Position numbers and translations under genes: made by a program
Shown here: positions 55,664 through 63,439 of the stretch, one piece after another
Numbering within the stretch: position 1 is the stretch's first letter
Layout of the letters: each line of letters opens with the position of its first letter
Notes under the pieces: generated by a model
Told to the model about the DNA's origin: nothing
The model's input: the letters and a program-made list of their open reading frames with translations, nothing else
The model's database searches: none
Origin: Streptomyces mangrovisoli
Lineage (GTDB): Bacteria > Actinomycetota > Actinomycetes > Streptomycetales > Streptomycetaceae
Assembly (NCBI RefSeq): GCF_000974985.2
Contig: NZ_LAVA02000015.1
Span: 124,001-188,000 of the forward strand
Direction of reading: 5' to 3'
DNA length: 64,000 nt

Positions 55664-58177
55664 GTGACCCTCATCGATCAGCTGCCGCCGACCGCCGACC
55701 CCGACGCCCTCTACGAAGCCTTCGAGTCGTGGGCACAGGAGCGCGGTCTCACGCTCTACCCCCACCAGGAGGAGGCGCTGATCGAGGCGGTCTCCGGCGC
55801 GAACGTGATCGTGTCGACGCCCACGGGCTCCGGCAAGAGCATGATCGCCGCAGGTGCACACTTCGCGGCGCTGGCCCGCGACGAGGTCACCTTCTACACC
55901 GCGCCGATCAAGGCGCTGGTGTCGGAGAAGTTCTTCGAGCTGTGCAAGCTGTTCGGCACCGAGAACGTCGGCATGCTCACCGGTGACGCGTCCGTGAACG
56001 CCGACGCCCCGGTCATCTGCTGCACCGCTGAGGTGCTGGCGTCGATCGCGCTGCGCGACGGCAAGCAGGCCGACGTCGGCCAGGTCGTCATGGACGAGTT
56101 CCACTTCTACGCCGAGCCGGACCGCGGCTGGGCCTGGCAGATCCCGCTGCTGGAGCTTCCGCAGGCGCAGTTCGTGCTGATGTCGGCCACCCTCGGCGAC
56201 GTGTCGTTCTTCGAGAAGGACCTCACGCGCCGCACCGGCCGGCCCACGTCCGTGGTCCGCTCCGCCACCCGTCCGGTGCCGCTGTCGTACGACTACGAGT
56301 TCACGCCGCTGACGGAGACGCTCACCGAGCTGCTGGAGAGCCGGCAGGCGCCAGTGTACATCGTGCACTTCACCCAGGCGCAGGCGGTGGAGCGGGCGCA
56401 GGCGCTGATGAGCATCAACATGTGCACGCGGGAGGAGAAGGACAAGATCGCCGAGCTGATCGGCAACTTCCGCTTCACTACCAAGTTCGGCCAGAACCTC
56501 TCCCGTTACGTCCGGCACGGCATCGGCGTGCATCACGCGGGGATGCTGCCGAAGTACCGGCGACTGGTGGAAAAGCTCGCGCAGGCCGGTCTGCTGAAGG
56601 TCATCTGCGGCACCGACACGCTCGGCGTGGGCGTCAACGTGCCCATCCGCACGGTGCTGTTCACCGCCCTCACCAAGTACGACGGCAACCGCGTCCGCAC
56701 CCTGCGCGCCCGGGAGTTCCACCAGATCGCGGGGCGCGCGGGACGCGCGGGCTTCGACACCGCGGGCTTCGTCGTCGCGCAGGCCCCCGAGCACGTCATC
56801 GAGAACGAAAAGGCGCTGGCCAAGGCGGGCGACGACCCGAAGAAGCGCCGCAAGGTGGTCCGCAAGAAGGCGCCGGAGGGCTTCGTCGCCTGGAGCGAGA
56901 ACACCTTCGAGAAGCTCATCGCCTCCGAACCGGAGCCGCTGACCTCCCGCTTCCGGGTCACCCACACCATGCTGCTGTCGGTCATCGCCCGCCCGGGCAA
57001 CGCGTTCGAGGCGATGCGTCACCTCCTCGAGGACAACCACGAGCCGCGCAAGCAGCAGTTGCGGCACATCCGCCGGGCGATCGCCATCTACCGCTCGCTG
57101 CTGGACGGCGGCATCGTCGAGAAGCTGGACGAGCCCGACGCCGAGGGCCGGATCGTCCGGCTGACGGTCGACCTCCAGCAGGACTTCGCGCTGAACCAGC
57201 CGCTGTCCACGTTCGCGCTCGCCGCGTTCGAGCTGCTGGACCCGGAATCGCCTTCCTACGCCCTGGACATGGTGTCCCTGGTGGAGTCCACCCTGGACGA
57301 CCCGAGGCAGATCCTGGCCGCCCAGCAGAACAAGGTGCGCGGTGAGGCCGTCGCCGCGATGAAGGCGGACGGCGTCGAGTACGAGGAGCGCATGGAGCGG
57401 CTCCAGGACATCACCTACCCGAAGCCTCTGGAGGAGTTGCTCTTCCGCGCGTACAACACCTACCGCAAGAGCCACCCCTGGGTGGGCGACCACCCGCTGT
57501 CGCCGAAGTCCGTGATCCGCGATATGTACGAACGGGCCATGTCCTTCACGGAGTTGGTGTCGTTCTACGAGCTGGCCCGGACCGAGGGCATCGTCCTGCG
57601 CTACCTGGCGAGCGCCTACAAGGCTCTCGACCACACCATCCCCGACGACCTGAAGTCCGAGGACCTCCAGGACCTGGTCGAGTGGCTCGGCGAGATGGTG
57701 CGCCAGGTCGACTCCAGTCTGCTCGACGAGTGGGAGCAGCTGGCCAACCCGGAGGAGATGACCGCCGAGGAGGCCCAGGAGAAGGCCGACGAGGTCAAGC
57801 CGGTCACCACCAACGCCCGCGCCTTCCGGGTGCTCGTACGCAACGCCATGTTCCGCCGGGTGGAGCTCGCCGCCCTCGACCAGGTCGACCAGCTGGGCGA
57901 GATGGACGGCGAGCAGGGCTGGGACGCCGATGCCTGGGGCGAGGCGATGGACAGGTACTGGGACGAGTACGAGGACCTGGGCACCGGGCCCGACGCCCGC
58001 GGCCCGAAGCTGCTGGTGATCCAGGAGGAGCCGCAGAACGGCCTGTGGCGGGTCCGGCAGATCTTCGACGACCCGAACGGCGACCACGACTGGGGCATCA
58101 GCGCGGAGGTCGACCTCGCGGCGTCGGACGCTGAGGGCCGCGCGATCCTCCGCGTCACCTCCGTCGGCCAGCTCTGA
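55664..58177 (+). CDS. Ski2-like DEAD/DEAH-box RNA helicase
   Basis: This 837-residue protein has the two RecA-like domains of superfamily 2: motif I STPTGSGKS (51-59), Ia YTAPIKALVSEKFFEL, Ib TGDASVNADAPVICCTAEVLA, II VVMDEFHFY, III LMSATLGD, IV YIVHFTQAQAVERAQAL, V VGVNVPIRTVLFTAL, and VI HQIAGRAGRAG. The HHAGMLPKYRRLVEKL and KVICGTDTLGVGVN blocks are characteristic of Ski2/Mtr4-type helicases. The C-terminal half (residues about 400-837) is helical with no recognised catalytic motif. It presumably unwinds structured RNA for turnover. I chose GTG 55664; an upstream GTG at 55604 is open but has no better signal. Confidence 0.9.
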   Translation: MTLIDQLPPTADPDALYEAFESWAQERGLTLYPHQEEALIEAVSGANVIVSTPTGSGKSMIAAGAHFAALARDEVTFYTAPIKALVSEKFFELCKLFGTENVGMLTGDASVNADAPVICCTAEVLASIALRDGKQADVGQVVMDEFHFYAEPDRGWAWQIPLLELPQAQFVLMSATLGDVSFFEKDLTRRTGRPTSVVRSATRPVPLSYDYEFTPLTETLTELLESRQAPVYIVHFTQAQAVERAQALMSINMCTREEKDKIAELIGNFRFTTKFGQNLSRYVRHGIGVHHAGMLPKYRRLVEKLAQAGLLKVICGTDTLGVGVNVPIRTVLFTALTKYDGNRVRTLRAREFHQIAGRAGRAGFDTAGFVVAQAPEHVIENEKALAKAGDDPKKRRKVVRKKAPEGFVAWSENTFEKLIASEPEPLTSRFRVTHTMLLSVIARPGNAFEAMRHLLEDNHEPRKQQLRHIRRAIAIYRSLLDGGIVEKLDEPDAEGRIVRLTVDLQQDFALNQPLSTFALAAFELLDPESPSYALDMVSLVESTLDDPRQILAAQQNKVRGEAVAAMKADGVEYEERMERLQDITYPKPLEELLFRAYNTYRKSHPWVGDHPLSPKSVIRDMYERAMSFTELVSFYELARTEGIVLRYLASAYKALDHTIPDDLKSEDLQDLVEWLGEMVRQVDSSLLDEWEQLANPEEMTAEEAQEKADEVKPVTTNARAFRVLVRNAMFRRVELAALDQVDQLGEMDGEQGWDADAWGEAMDRYWDEYEDLGTGPDARGPKLLVIQEEPQNGLWRVRQIFDDPNGDHDWGISAEVDLAASDAEGRAILRVTSVGQL

Positions 58178-58186
58178 GCACGGGCC

Positions 58187-58220
58187 CACCAGCAGCCACA
58201 GGCACAGGCACAGGCACAGG
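58187..58220. repeat. Short ACAGGC tandem repeat
   Basis: The hexamer CACAGG is repeated four times between about 58196 and 58220, directly before the ribosome-binding site (AGGAGAAG) of the thioesterase gene. Slippage here could change the spacing between the helicase and thioesterase genes. Confidence 0.6.
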
Positions 58221-58232
58221 AGAAGCGCACCC

Positions 58233-59099
58233 ATGACGAACCCCGCCGAAAGACTCGTCGACCTGCTCGACCTGGAGCAGATCGAGGTCAACATCTTCCG
58301 GGGCCGCAGTCCCGAGGAGTCCCTCCAGCGGGTCTTCGGCGGGCAGGTCGCGGGGCAGGCGATGGTCGCCGCCGGGCGCACGACGGACGGTGAGCGTCCG
58401 GTGCACTCGCTGCACGCGTACTTCCTGCGTCCCGGCCGGCCGGGTGTACCGATCGTGTACCAGGTCGAGCGGGTGCGGGACGGGCGGTCGTTCACCACCC
58501 GCCGGGTCACCGCCGTGCAGCAGGGCCGCACGATCTTCAATCTCACCGCCTCCTTTCACAAGCCTGAGGAAGGGCCGTTCGAGCATCAGCTGCCGCCGGC
58601 CCGTGAGGTCCCGGACCCGGAGAGCCTGCCGACGGTGTCCGAGGAGATCCGGGAGCATCTGGGCGCGCTGCCGGAGCAGTTGGAGCGGATGGCGCGCCGT
58701 CAGCCGTTCGACATCCGCTATGTGGACCGGCTGCGCTGGACGGCCGAGGAGGTCCAGGGCGCGGAGCCGAGGAGCGCGGTGTGGATGCGCGCGGTCGGGC
58801 CGCTGGGCGACGATCCGCTGGTCCACACGTGCGCGCTGACCTACGCCAGCGACATGACGCTGCTCGACGCGGTGCGCCTGCCGATCGAGCCGCTGTGGGG
58901 TCCGCGGTCGTTCGACATGGCCTCGCTGGACCACGCCATGTGGTTCCACCGGCCGTTCCGGGCGGACGAGTGGTTCCTGTACGACCAGGAGTCGCCGATC
59001 GCGACGGGCGGCCGGGGCCTGGCCCGCGGTCGCATCTACGACATCCGGGGACGCCTTCTCGTATCGGTGGTGCAGGAGGGGCTGTTCCGGCGGGTCTAG
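58233..59099 (+). CDS. tesB: Acyl-CoA thioesterase II (TesB family)
   Basis: This 288-residue protein is a double-hotdog thioesterase of normal length. LLDLEQIEVNIFRGRSPEESLQRVFGGQVAGQAMVAAGRT and HSLHAYFLRPGRPGVPIVYQVERVRDGRSFTTRRVTAVQ mark the first hotdog, and WMRAVGPLGDDPLVHTCALTYASDMTLLDAV and MASLDHAMWFHRPFRADEWFLYDQESPIATGGRGLARGRIYD the second. The conserved Asp, Thr/Ser and Gln of the TesB site (ASLDHAMWFH with the late Gln of VVQEGLF) are present. It releases free fatty acids from acyl-CoA. AGGAGAAG lies eight bases before ATG 58233, and the gene closely follows the helicase. Confidence 0.92.
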   Translation: MTNPAERLVDLLDLEQIEVNIFRGRSPEESLQRVFGGQVAGQAMVAAGRTTDGERPVHSLHAYFLRPGRPGVPIVYQVERVRDGRSFTTRRVTAVQQGRTIFNLTASFHKPEEGPFEHQLPPAREVPDPESLPTVSEEIREHLGALPEQLERMARRQPFDIRYVDRLRWTAEEVQGAEPRSAVWMRAVGPLGDDPLVHTCALTYASDMTLLDAVRLPIEPLWGPRSFDMASLDHAMWFHRPFRADEWFLYDQESPIATGGRGLARGRIYDIRGRLLVSVVQEGLFRRV

Positions 59100-59151
59100 C
59101 CGCCTGTCGGGCCGCGGTCGGCCACCGGGCGGGACACCGAGTGGAACACCG

Positions 59152-60234
59152 TCAACGCGCCGCGGGACGCTGGGTTCGCGGGTGTCTGCGGAGCAGCCGG
59201 GCCAGCAGTCCGCGTCCGCGCTCCGGGCAGCGCGCTGAGGGTTGCTCGGACACCGGGCACGGCGCCTGAGCGGTGCGCGGTGACAGCGCCCGACCGGTGC
59301 CGGGTGACGGGATGGGGGCGGTACCCGGTGACAACGACTGGTCGTCGCCTCGTGACAGCGGCTGGTCGGTACCCGGCGACAGCCACTGGTCGATGCCGAG
59401 GGACGGCGCCGGCACGTGCGCGGTGGTGGCCGCAGCGGCGGGACGCGGGGCCGGACGGTCGGCGCGGGCCTCATCGAGGGCCTGGGTCAGGTCGGCCGCC
59501 AACCACGCGATCTCGTCGGCGTCCTGCGCCGTCGTGAGCGTCTCGATGAGCTGGGCGGCGGGCGAGCCGGGCGCCGCGTGCACGGGCGGTTCCGGCCGGA
59601 GGTGAAGCAGCTGGGCCCGCTCGCCGGGGTCGGGGACGATGTCGGCGAGGTCCTCCGGGTCGAGCAGGGCTGCGACGGCTCCGGCGCGCCGCCACGGGTC
59701 GTCCGCGTGGCGCAGCAGGAACCCCAGATGGCGTCCGCGCCAGTTGCGCGGGCGCAGGTCGAGGCCGGTGCCGAGCTGGTCGCGCAGTACCGCGGGGATC
59801 CGGCCGCCGAGCAGGGACCTGTTGTGCGCTCCGGCGGCGAACTGCCGTAGCTCGTCGGCGAGATACAGCCAGACCACCACGCGGTAGCGGTTGACGTAGA
59901 AGGTCACGGGCGCGAACAGGCCCAGGCGGGCGAGGCGGGTGAACCTGGTGGGCGGTACGTCCAGAACACCGGCCGCCTCCCTCGTGCCGACGGCTCGGAC
60001 GCTCTCCCGCAGCAGCGTGGGGAATCCGTCCTGGGCGCGCAGCCGCTCGATCTCGGCGCGGGCGACGCGCCGGCCTCCGCCCCGGTCCACGGCGCCGTGC
60101 CCCTCCGGCAGGGTGCGGACGCGTCCGAGGTGGACGGCGAGGTCGAACTCGCCGCGCTTGAGTTCCAGTTCGCGTGCCGCGCGGCTGGGCGCGTACGACA
60201 GGTGCTGGGGTTGCAGGGTGGTGTTGCCGGGCAT
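59152..60234 (-). CDS. DUF6397-like protein
   Basis: This 360-residue protein starts at ATG with GGGGGAG seven bases upstream. The N-terminal 100 residues look DNA-binding: RAARELELKRGEFDLAVHLGRVRTLPEGHGAVDRGGGRRVARAEIERLRAQDGF, then VGTREAAGVLDVPPTRFTRLARLGLFAPVTFYVNRYRVVVWLYLADEL, i.e. two MerR/HTH-like units. The centre (WRGRHLGFLLRHADDPWRRAGAVAALLDPEDLADIVPDPGER) is helical. The C-terminal 100 residues are disordered and contain LSPGTDQPLSRGDDQSLSPGT-type repeats. I place it in DUF6397 from memory of Streptomyces proteins; function unknown. It converges on the thioesterase gene. Confidence 0.65.
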   Translation of the reverse strand: MPGNTTLQPQHLSYAPSRAARELELKRGEFDLAVHLGRVRTLPEGHGAVDRGGGRRVARAEIERLRAQDGFPTLLRESVRAVGTREAAGVLDVPPTRFTRLARLGLFAPVTFYVNRYRVVVWLYLADELRQFAAGAHNRSLLGGRIPAVLRDQLGTGLDLRPRNWRGRHLGFLLRHADDPWRRAGAVAALLDPEDLADIVPDPGERAQLLHLRPEPPVHAAPGSPAAQLIETLTTAQDADEIAWLAADLTQALDEARADRPAPRPAAAATTAHVPAPSLGIDQWLSPGTDQPLSRGDDQSLSPGTAPIPSPGTGRALSPRTAQAPCPVSEQPSARCPERGRGLLARLLRRHPRTQRPAAR

Positions 60235-60373
60235 GGTCGGTCTCCCCCGTGGAGTGCCGGGCCGTCGCCGTCCGCGTCGGCCTCGGAAAAAACCGTAGCC
60301 CGGTTCGCGGATCTCGTGGCGAGCCTGTGGATAACTCCAGCGAAGTGACGAACCCGCAGGTCAGGGGTGGTTG

Positions 60374-60787
60374 TCAGAAGTCCGGCAGCGACGTGCGCTC
60401 GGGCCGGCGGGCGTCGACGTCGAGATGTTCGCCGACCCGGTTGACGAGCAGCGTCATCTCGTAGGCGATGTGGCCGATGTCGGCCTCGGCGCCGCTGAGC
60501 ACGCACAGGCAGCTCCCGTTGCCCGCGGCGGTGACGAACAGGACGGCGTCGTCGTACTCGATCATCGTCTGGCGGACCCGGCCGGCGCCGAAGTGGCGCC
60601 CCGATCCCTTGGCGAGGCTGTGCAGTCCGGACGAGACGGCGGCGAGGTGTTCCGCGTCCTCGCGGCGGAGGCCGGTGCTCGCGCCGGTCACCAGGCCGTC
60701 GTTGGACAGCACCAGCGCGTGCCGTACGTGCTCGACTCGCTGGGTCAGGTCGTCCAGCAACCAGCCGAGGCTCTGGTTCTGCGCCAT
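60374..60787 (-). CDS. Roadblock/LC7-domain protein
   Basis: This 137-residue protein is a single Roadblock/LC7 domain: LGWLLDDLTQRVEHVRHALVLSNDGLVTGASTGLRREDAEHLAAVSSGLHSLAKG, then GRVRQTMIEYDDAVLFVTAAGNGSCLCVLSGAEADIGHIAYEMTLLVNRVGEHL. In Streptomyces conservons it is the second component (CvnB), working with a membrane histidine-kinase-like protein, DUF742 and a small GTPase, and acts as a GTPase-activating or scaffolding partner. Here a matching GTPase lies 574 bases further on the same strand, but the kinase-like and DUF742 parts are not in the window. GGGGAG precedes the ATG at seven to eight bases. Confidence 0.9.
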   Translation of the reverse strand: MAQNQSLGWLLDDLTQRVEHVRHALVLSNDGLVTGASTGLRREDAEHLAAVSSGLHSLAKGSGRHFGAGRVRQTMIEYDDAVLFVTAAGNGSCLCVLSGAEADIGHIAYEMTLLVNRVGEHLDVDARRPERTSLPDF

Positions 60788-60881
60788 GATCCGGTCTCCC
60801 CGCGTGGTGTCTCCCCCAGGCCCGGAGGAACTGTCCGCCAGCCTTCACCACTGCCGCCGTCCCGGCAAGGAGGATGGAGAT

Positions 60882-61319
60882 ATGGCACAGAAGATGACCG
60901 ATGACGAATGGCGGGCGTTCGTCCTGCACGGCACCCGCACCGGCAAGCTCGCGACGGTCCGCGCCGACGGGAGCCCCCATGTCACGCCGGTCTGGTTCCT
61001 GCTGGACGGCGACGAGGTGGTGTTCAATACGGCCGCGGTCAGCATGAAGGGGCGCAATCTCGCCCATGACGGGCGGGTCGCGCTCTGCGTGGACGACGAC
61101 CGGCCGCCGTACGACTTCGTGGCGCTGCGCGGCCGGGCCACGATCTCGGAGGATCTCGACGAGGTCCGGCACTGGGCGACGCGGATCGGCGCGCGTTACA
61201 TGGGCGAGGAGCGCGCGCAGGAGTTCGGCGCCCGCAACGGCGTCCCGGGTGAACTCCTCGTCCGGATCAGGATCGAGCGGGTGACGGCGTTGCGGGGCAT
61301 CGCGGAACAGGCGGGGTGA
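60882..61319 (+). CDS. PPOX-class F420-dependent oxidoreductase
   Basis: This 145-residue protein is a split-barrel flavin/deazaflavin oxidoreductase: MTDDEWRAFVLHGTRTGKLATVRADGSPHVTPVWFLLDGDEVVFNTAAVSMKGRNLAHDGRVALCVDDDRPPYDFVALRGRATI. The G-K-L-A-T-V-R-x-D-G-x-P-H-V-x-P-V-W motif and the basic KGRNL segment match F420-binding members. It should use reduced F420 to reduce an unknown substrate. AAGGAGG lies seven bases before ATG 60882. The gene is inserted, on the opposite strand, between the Roadblock and GTPase genes. Confidence 0.88.
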   Translation: MAQKMTDDEWRAFVLHGTRTGKLATVRADGSPHVTPVWFLLDGDEVVFNTAAVSMKGRNLAHDGRVALCVDDDRPPYDFVALRGRATISEDLDEVRHWATRIGARYMGEERAQEFGARNGVPGELLVRIRIERVTALRGIAEQAG

Positions 61320-61361
61320 GCGGAGCGCACGGGGCGAGCGGACGGGGGTCGCCCGGTGCGG

Positions 61362-61967
61362 TCAGCCCACCGAGTCGAGGAGCCGGGCGGTGTGCACGCG
61401 TCCGGCGTACTCGACGAGCCGGATCAGCACTTCCTTGCCGGAGGCCCGGTCGCGGGCGTCGCAGCGGACCACTGGGGTGCCGGGTTCCAGGTCGAGGGCG
61501 CGCGCGACATCCCGGGTGCCGTACGTGCGTGCTCCGCCGAAGGAGTTGAGGGCGACCACGAACGGGATCCGGCGGTGCTCGAAGTAGTCGACGGCGGGGA
61601 AGCAGTCCTGGAGCCGCCGGGCGTCGGCGAGGACGACGGCGCCGAGGGCCCCGTGGGCCAGCTCGTCCCACAGGAACCAGAAACGGTCCTGGCCGGGGGT
61701 GCCGAAGAGGTAGAGGGACAGGTCGGGGCGGATGTCGATGCGTCCGAAGTCCATCGCGACGGTGGTGGCGACCTTGCGGTGCACCAGATCGGTGTCGTCG
61801 ACCCAGTGGCCCGCCTCGCTCAGCAGTTCCTCGGTGCGCAGCGGCCTGATCTGACTGACCGCGCCCACCAGGGTGGTCTTGCCCGCGCCGAAGCCACCGG
61901 CGACGACTATCTTCATCGCGAGCGTCGACGTCTCTGCGCCCGCGGCGTCGCAGTACTCGGAGACCAT
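61362..61967 (-). CDS. Conservon-type small GTPase (CvnD-like ATP/GTP-binding protein)
   Basis: This 201-residue protein has the P-loop GGFGAGKT (24-31), a switch-region Thr-rich segment (HRKVATTVAMDFGRI), the G3-like motif LYLFGTPGQDRFWFLWDELAHGA and a G4 region PFVVALNSFGGART where Asn is followed by Phe-Gly rather than the usual Lys-Asp; conservon GTPases also deviate here. It matches CvnD proteins, which cycle between GDP and GTP with a Roadblock partner and control development or secondary metabolism. The Roadblock gene is on the same strand 574 bases away. I chose ATG 61967 with AGAGG five bases upstream; the open frame continues further without support. Confidence 0.88.
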   Translation of the reverse strand: MVSEYCDAAGAETSTLAMKIVVAGGFGAGKTTLVGAVSQIRPLRTEELLSEAGHWVDDTDLVHRKVATTVAMDFGRIDIRPDLSLYLFGTPGQDRFWFLWDELAHGALGAVVLADARRLQDCFPAVDYFEHRRIPFVVALNSFGGARTYGTRDVARALDLEPGTPVVRCDARDRASGKEVLIRLVEYAGRVHTARLLDSVG

Positions 61968-62205
61968 GATCACCTCTTCCGGAGGGCCGGCGACGGTGGA
62001 CGGCGGCGCTGCCGCCGCCCGGATGCCGCACGCGACGGCCTCGACGGGAGGCCCGGCACCCTTTCGTCCCGACGAGGGCAAGGCAGCATCATGACAACTC
62101 ACGCCTCACTGCGAGGGATTCGACCGCACTTTGTGGGTTCTGACCGACTTTCGGTCCTTTGCGGCGCGGATGGGTGTGGCGGCGATCGGCCAGGGGTGCG
62201 CCATC

Positions 62206-62814
62206 ATGCGGGTCATGAGTGACGATCACACGCACGTCCAGGAGTTCTTCACCGCCCGCGCGGCCGACTGGGACCGGCGCTTCCCGGACGACGGCCCCGC
62301 CTACGCGGCCGCCGTCGCCGACCTCGGTCTGCGCGCGGGCGACCGGGTGCTCGACGCGGGCTGCGGGACGGGCCGCGCCCTGCCGCCGTTGCGGGCGGCG
62401 GTCGGCACCCGGGGGACGGTCGTCGGTGTCGATCTGACCGAGGCCATGCTGACCGCCGCCCGCGACGCCGGGCGGGAGGACGCGGGACGGCTGCTGCTCG
62501 CGGACGTGTCCGCGCTGCCGCTGCGCACGGAGGTCTTCGACGCGGTGTTCGCCGCGGGGCTCATCGCGCATCTGCCGCATCCCGCCGAGAACCTCCGGGA
62601 GTTGCGGCGCGTGGTGCGGCCCGGGGGCACGCTGGCGCTGTTCCATCCGATCGGGCGGGCCGCGCTCGCCGCCCGGCAGGGGCGGCGGATCACGCCGGAC
62701 GACCTGCGCGCCGAGGGCAACCTCCGGCCGCTGCTCGCGGGTTCCGGCTGGCGCATGACGTCGTACGCCGACGAGGACTCCCGCTTCCTCGCCCTCGCAG
62801 TGCGCATGGACTGA
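62206..62814 (+). CDS. Class I SAM-dependent methyltransferase
   Basis: This 202-residue protein has the standard methyltransferase motifs: I VLDAGCGTGRALPPL, II VVGVDLTEAMLTAARDAG, and later LLLADVSALPLRTEVFDAVFAAGLIAHLPHPAENLRELRRVVRPGGTLALFHPIGR. The acidic residue after motif I and the GlyxGly turn for SAM are intact. The substrate is unknown; the UbiE/methyltransferase-11 type acts on small molecules. AGGGG nine bases upstream supports ATG 62206, with ATG 62215 three codons in as an alternative. It is divergent from the GTPase gene. Confidence 0.85.
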   Translation: MRVMSDDHTHVQEFFTARAADWDRRFPDDGPAYAAAVADLGLRAGDRVLDAGCGTGRALPPLRAAVGTRGTVVGVDLTEAMLTAARDAGREDAGRLLLADVSALPLRTEVFDAVFAAGLIAHLPHPAENLRELRRVVRPGGTLALFHPIGRAALAARQGRRITPDDLRAEGNLRPLLAGSGWRMTSYADEDSRFLALAVRMD

Positions 62815-62919
62815 GCGCTTCCGCCCCTCCCACGACGACGGAGGACGGGCCGCAGGCCCGGGGCCGCACCGGGGCCGGAACAGCGGCGGGGGGACGGGCC
62901 CTCTTCTGCCGCCGTCGCT

Positions 62920-62957
62920 TCAACTCTACGTTGAGGGGCAGAGGCTGAACGTTCAGC
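62920..62957. promoter_or_regulatory. Two palindromes upstream of a small unknown gene
   Basis: TCAAC (62920-62924) and GTTGA (62930-62934) flank a 5-base centre, and 9 bases later GCTGAACGTTCAGC (62944-62957) is a perfect 14-base palindrome. Both contain AACGTT/AAC-GTT symmetry and lie 30-65 bases before ATG 62986, as expected for an operator pair overlapping a promoter. Confidence 0.5.
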
Positions 62958-62985
62958 GCGTTCCCGGCCAGGGGAGGGTGGTCCC

Positions 62986-63282
62986 ATGTTGGACAGGCTC
63001 CGCAAGTCCGTCGCCAGAACGGTCACTTCGATGCGGACGGGCGGGGGCGACGGCCGCGACACCCGCGCGCACAATCTGTTCGAGGCCGCCGCCGCCTATG
63101 TCACGGCCCGCGCGGAGGACGACCAGGACCGCATCGACGAGACGGCCGGCTGGGTCTCTCCGGAGGCGCTGTCCTTCGGTGTCAGCGAGCTCGCCTGCCG
63201 GGCCGTGATCGCCCTGGCACGCGAGCGGGACGAGTCGCCGCAGGTCGTCGCCCGAGCGCTGCTCGGACTGCCGACCACTTGA
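62986..63282 (+). CDS. Small conserved-looking protein of unknown function
   Basis: This 98-residue protein starts at ATG with GGGGAGGG about six bases upstream. It is helical and slightly basic at the N-terminus (LDRLRKSVARTVTSMRTGGG), followed by AHNLFEAAAAYVTARAEDDQDRIDETAGWVSPEALSFGVSELACRAVIALARERDESPQVVARALLGLP. The second part could be a helical bundle of the kind seen in small Streptomyces regulators or toxin-antitoxin-like proteins. I do not recognise a named family. Two palindromes upstream suggest tight regulation. Confidence 0.65.
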   Translation: MLDRLRKSVARTVTSMRTGGGDGRDTRAHNLFEAAAAYVTARAEDDQDRIDETAGWVSPEALSFGVSELACRAVIALARERDESPQVVARALLGLPTT

Positions 63283-63374
63283 TCGACACCGCCCCGACTG
63301 GTGCTTTCGTCCCATCCCGAGGTAAAACAGCAGCTCCGGGAGGCCGGGCAAGTGGTGACTGGCAGTTTGCGCCC

Positions 63375-63404
63375 GTGACAAGCGGCTTCCGCTCGCACTA
63401 GGGT
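63375..63404 (+). promoter_or_regulatory. Candidate promoter of the last gene
   Basis: GTGACA (63375-63380) and TAGGGT (63399-63404) are spaced by 18 bases. Transcription would begin near 63411, about 29 bases before ATG 63440, which is preceded by GGGGAGG. Confidence 0.5.
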
Positions 63405-63439
63405 GCGCCGCGACGGGACGAACCTATGGGGAGGCAGTG

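Noticed and set aside
51077..58546. A 2,489-codon open frame on the minus strand
   Set aside because: It runs antisense through the ABC pair, DUF5709, the YdjM-like gene and the helicase. Its translation is Arg/Gly/Pro-rich without motifs and results from GC-rich codon bias in the real genes.
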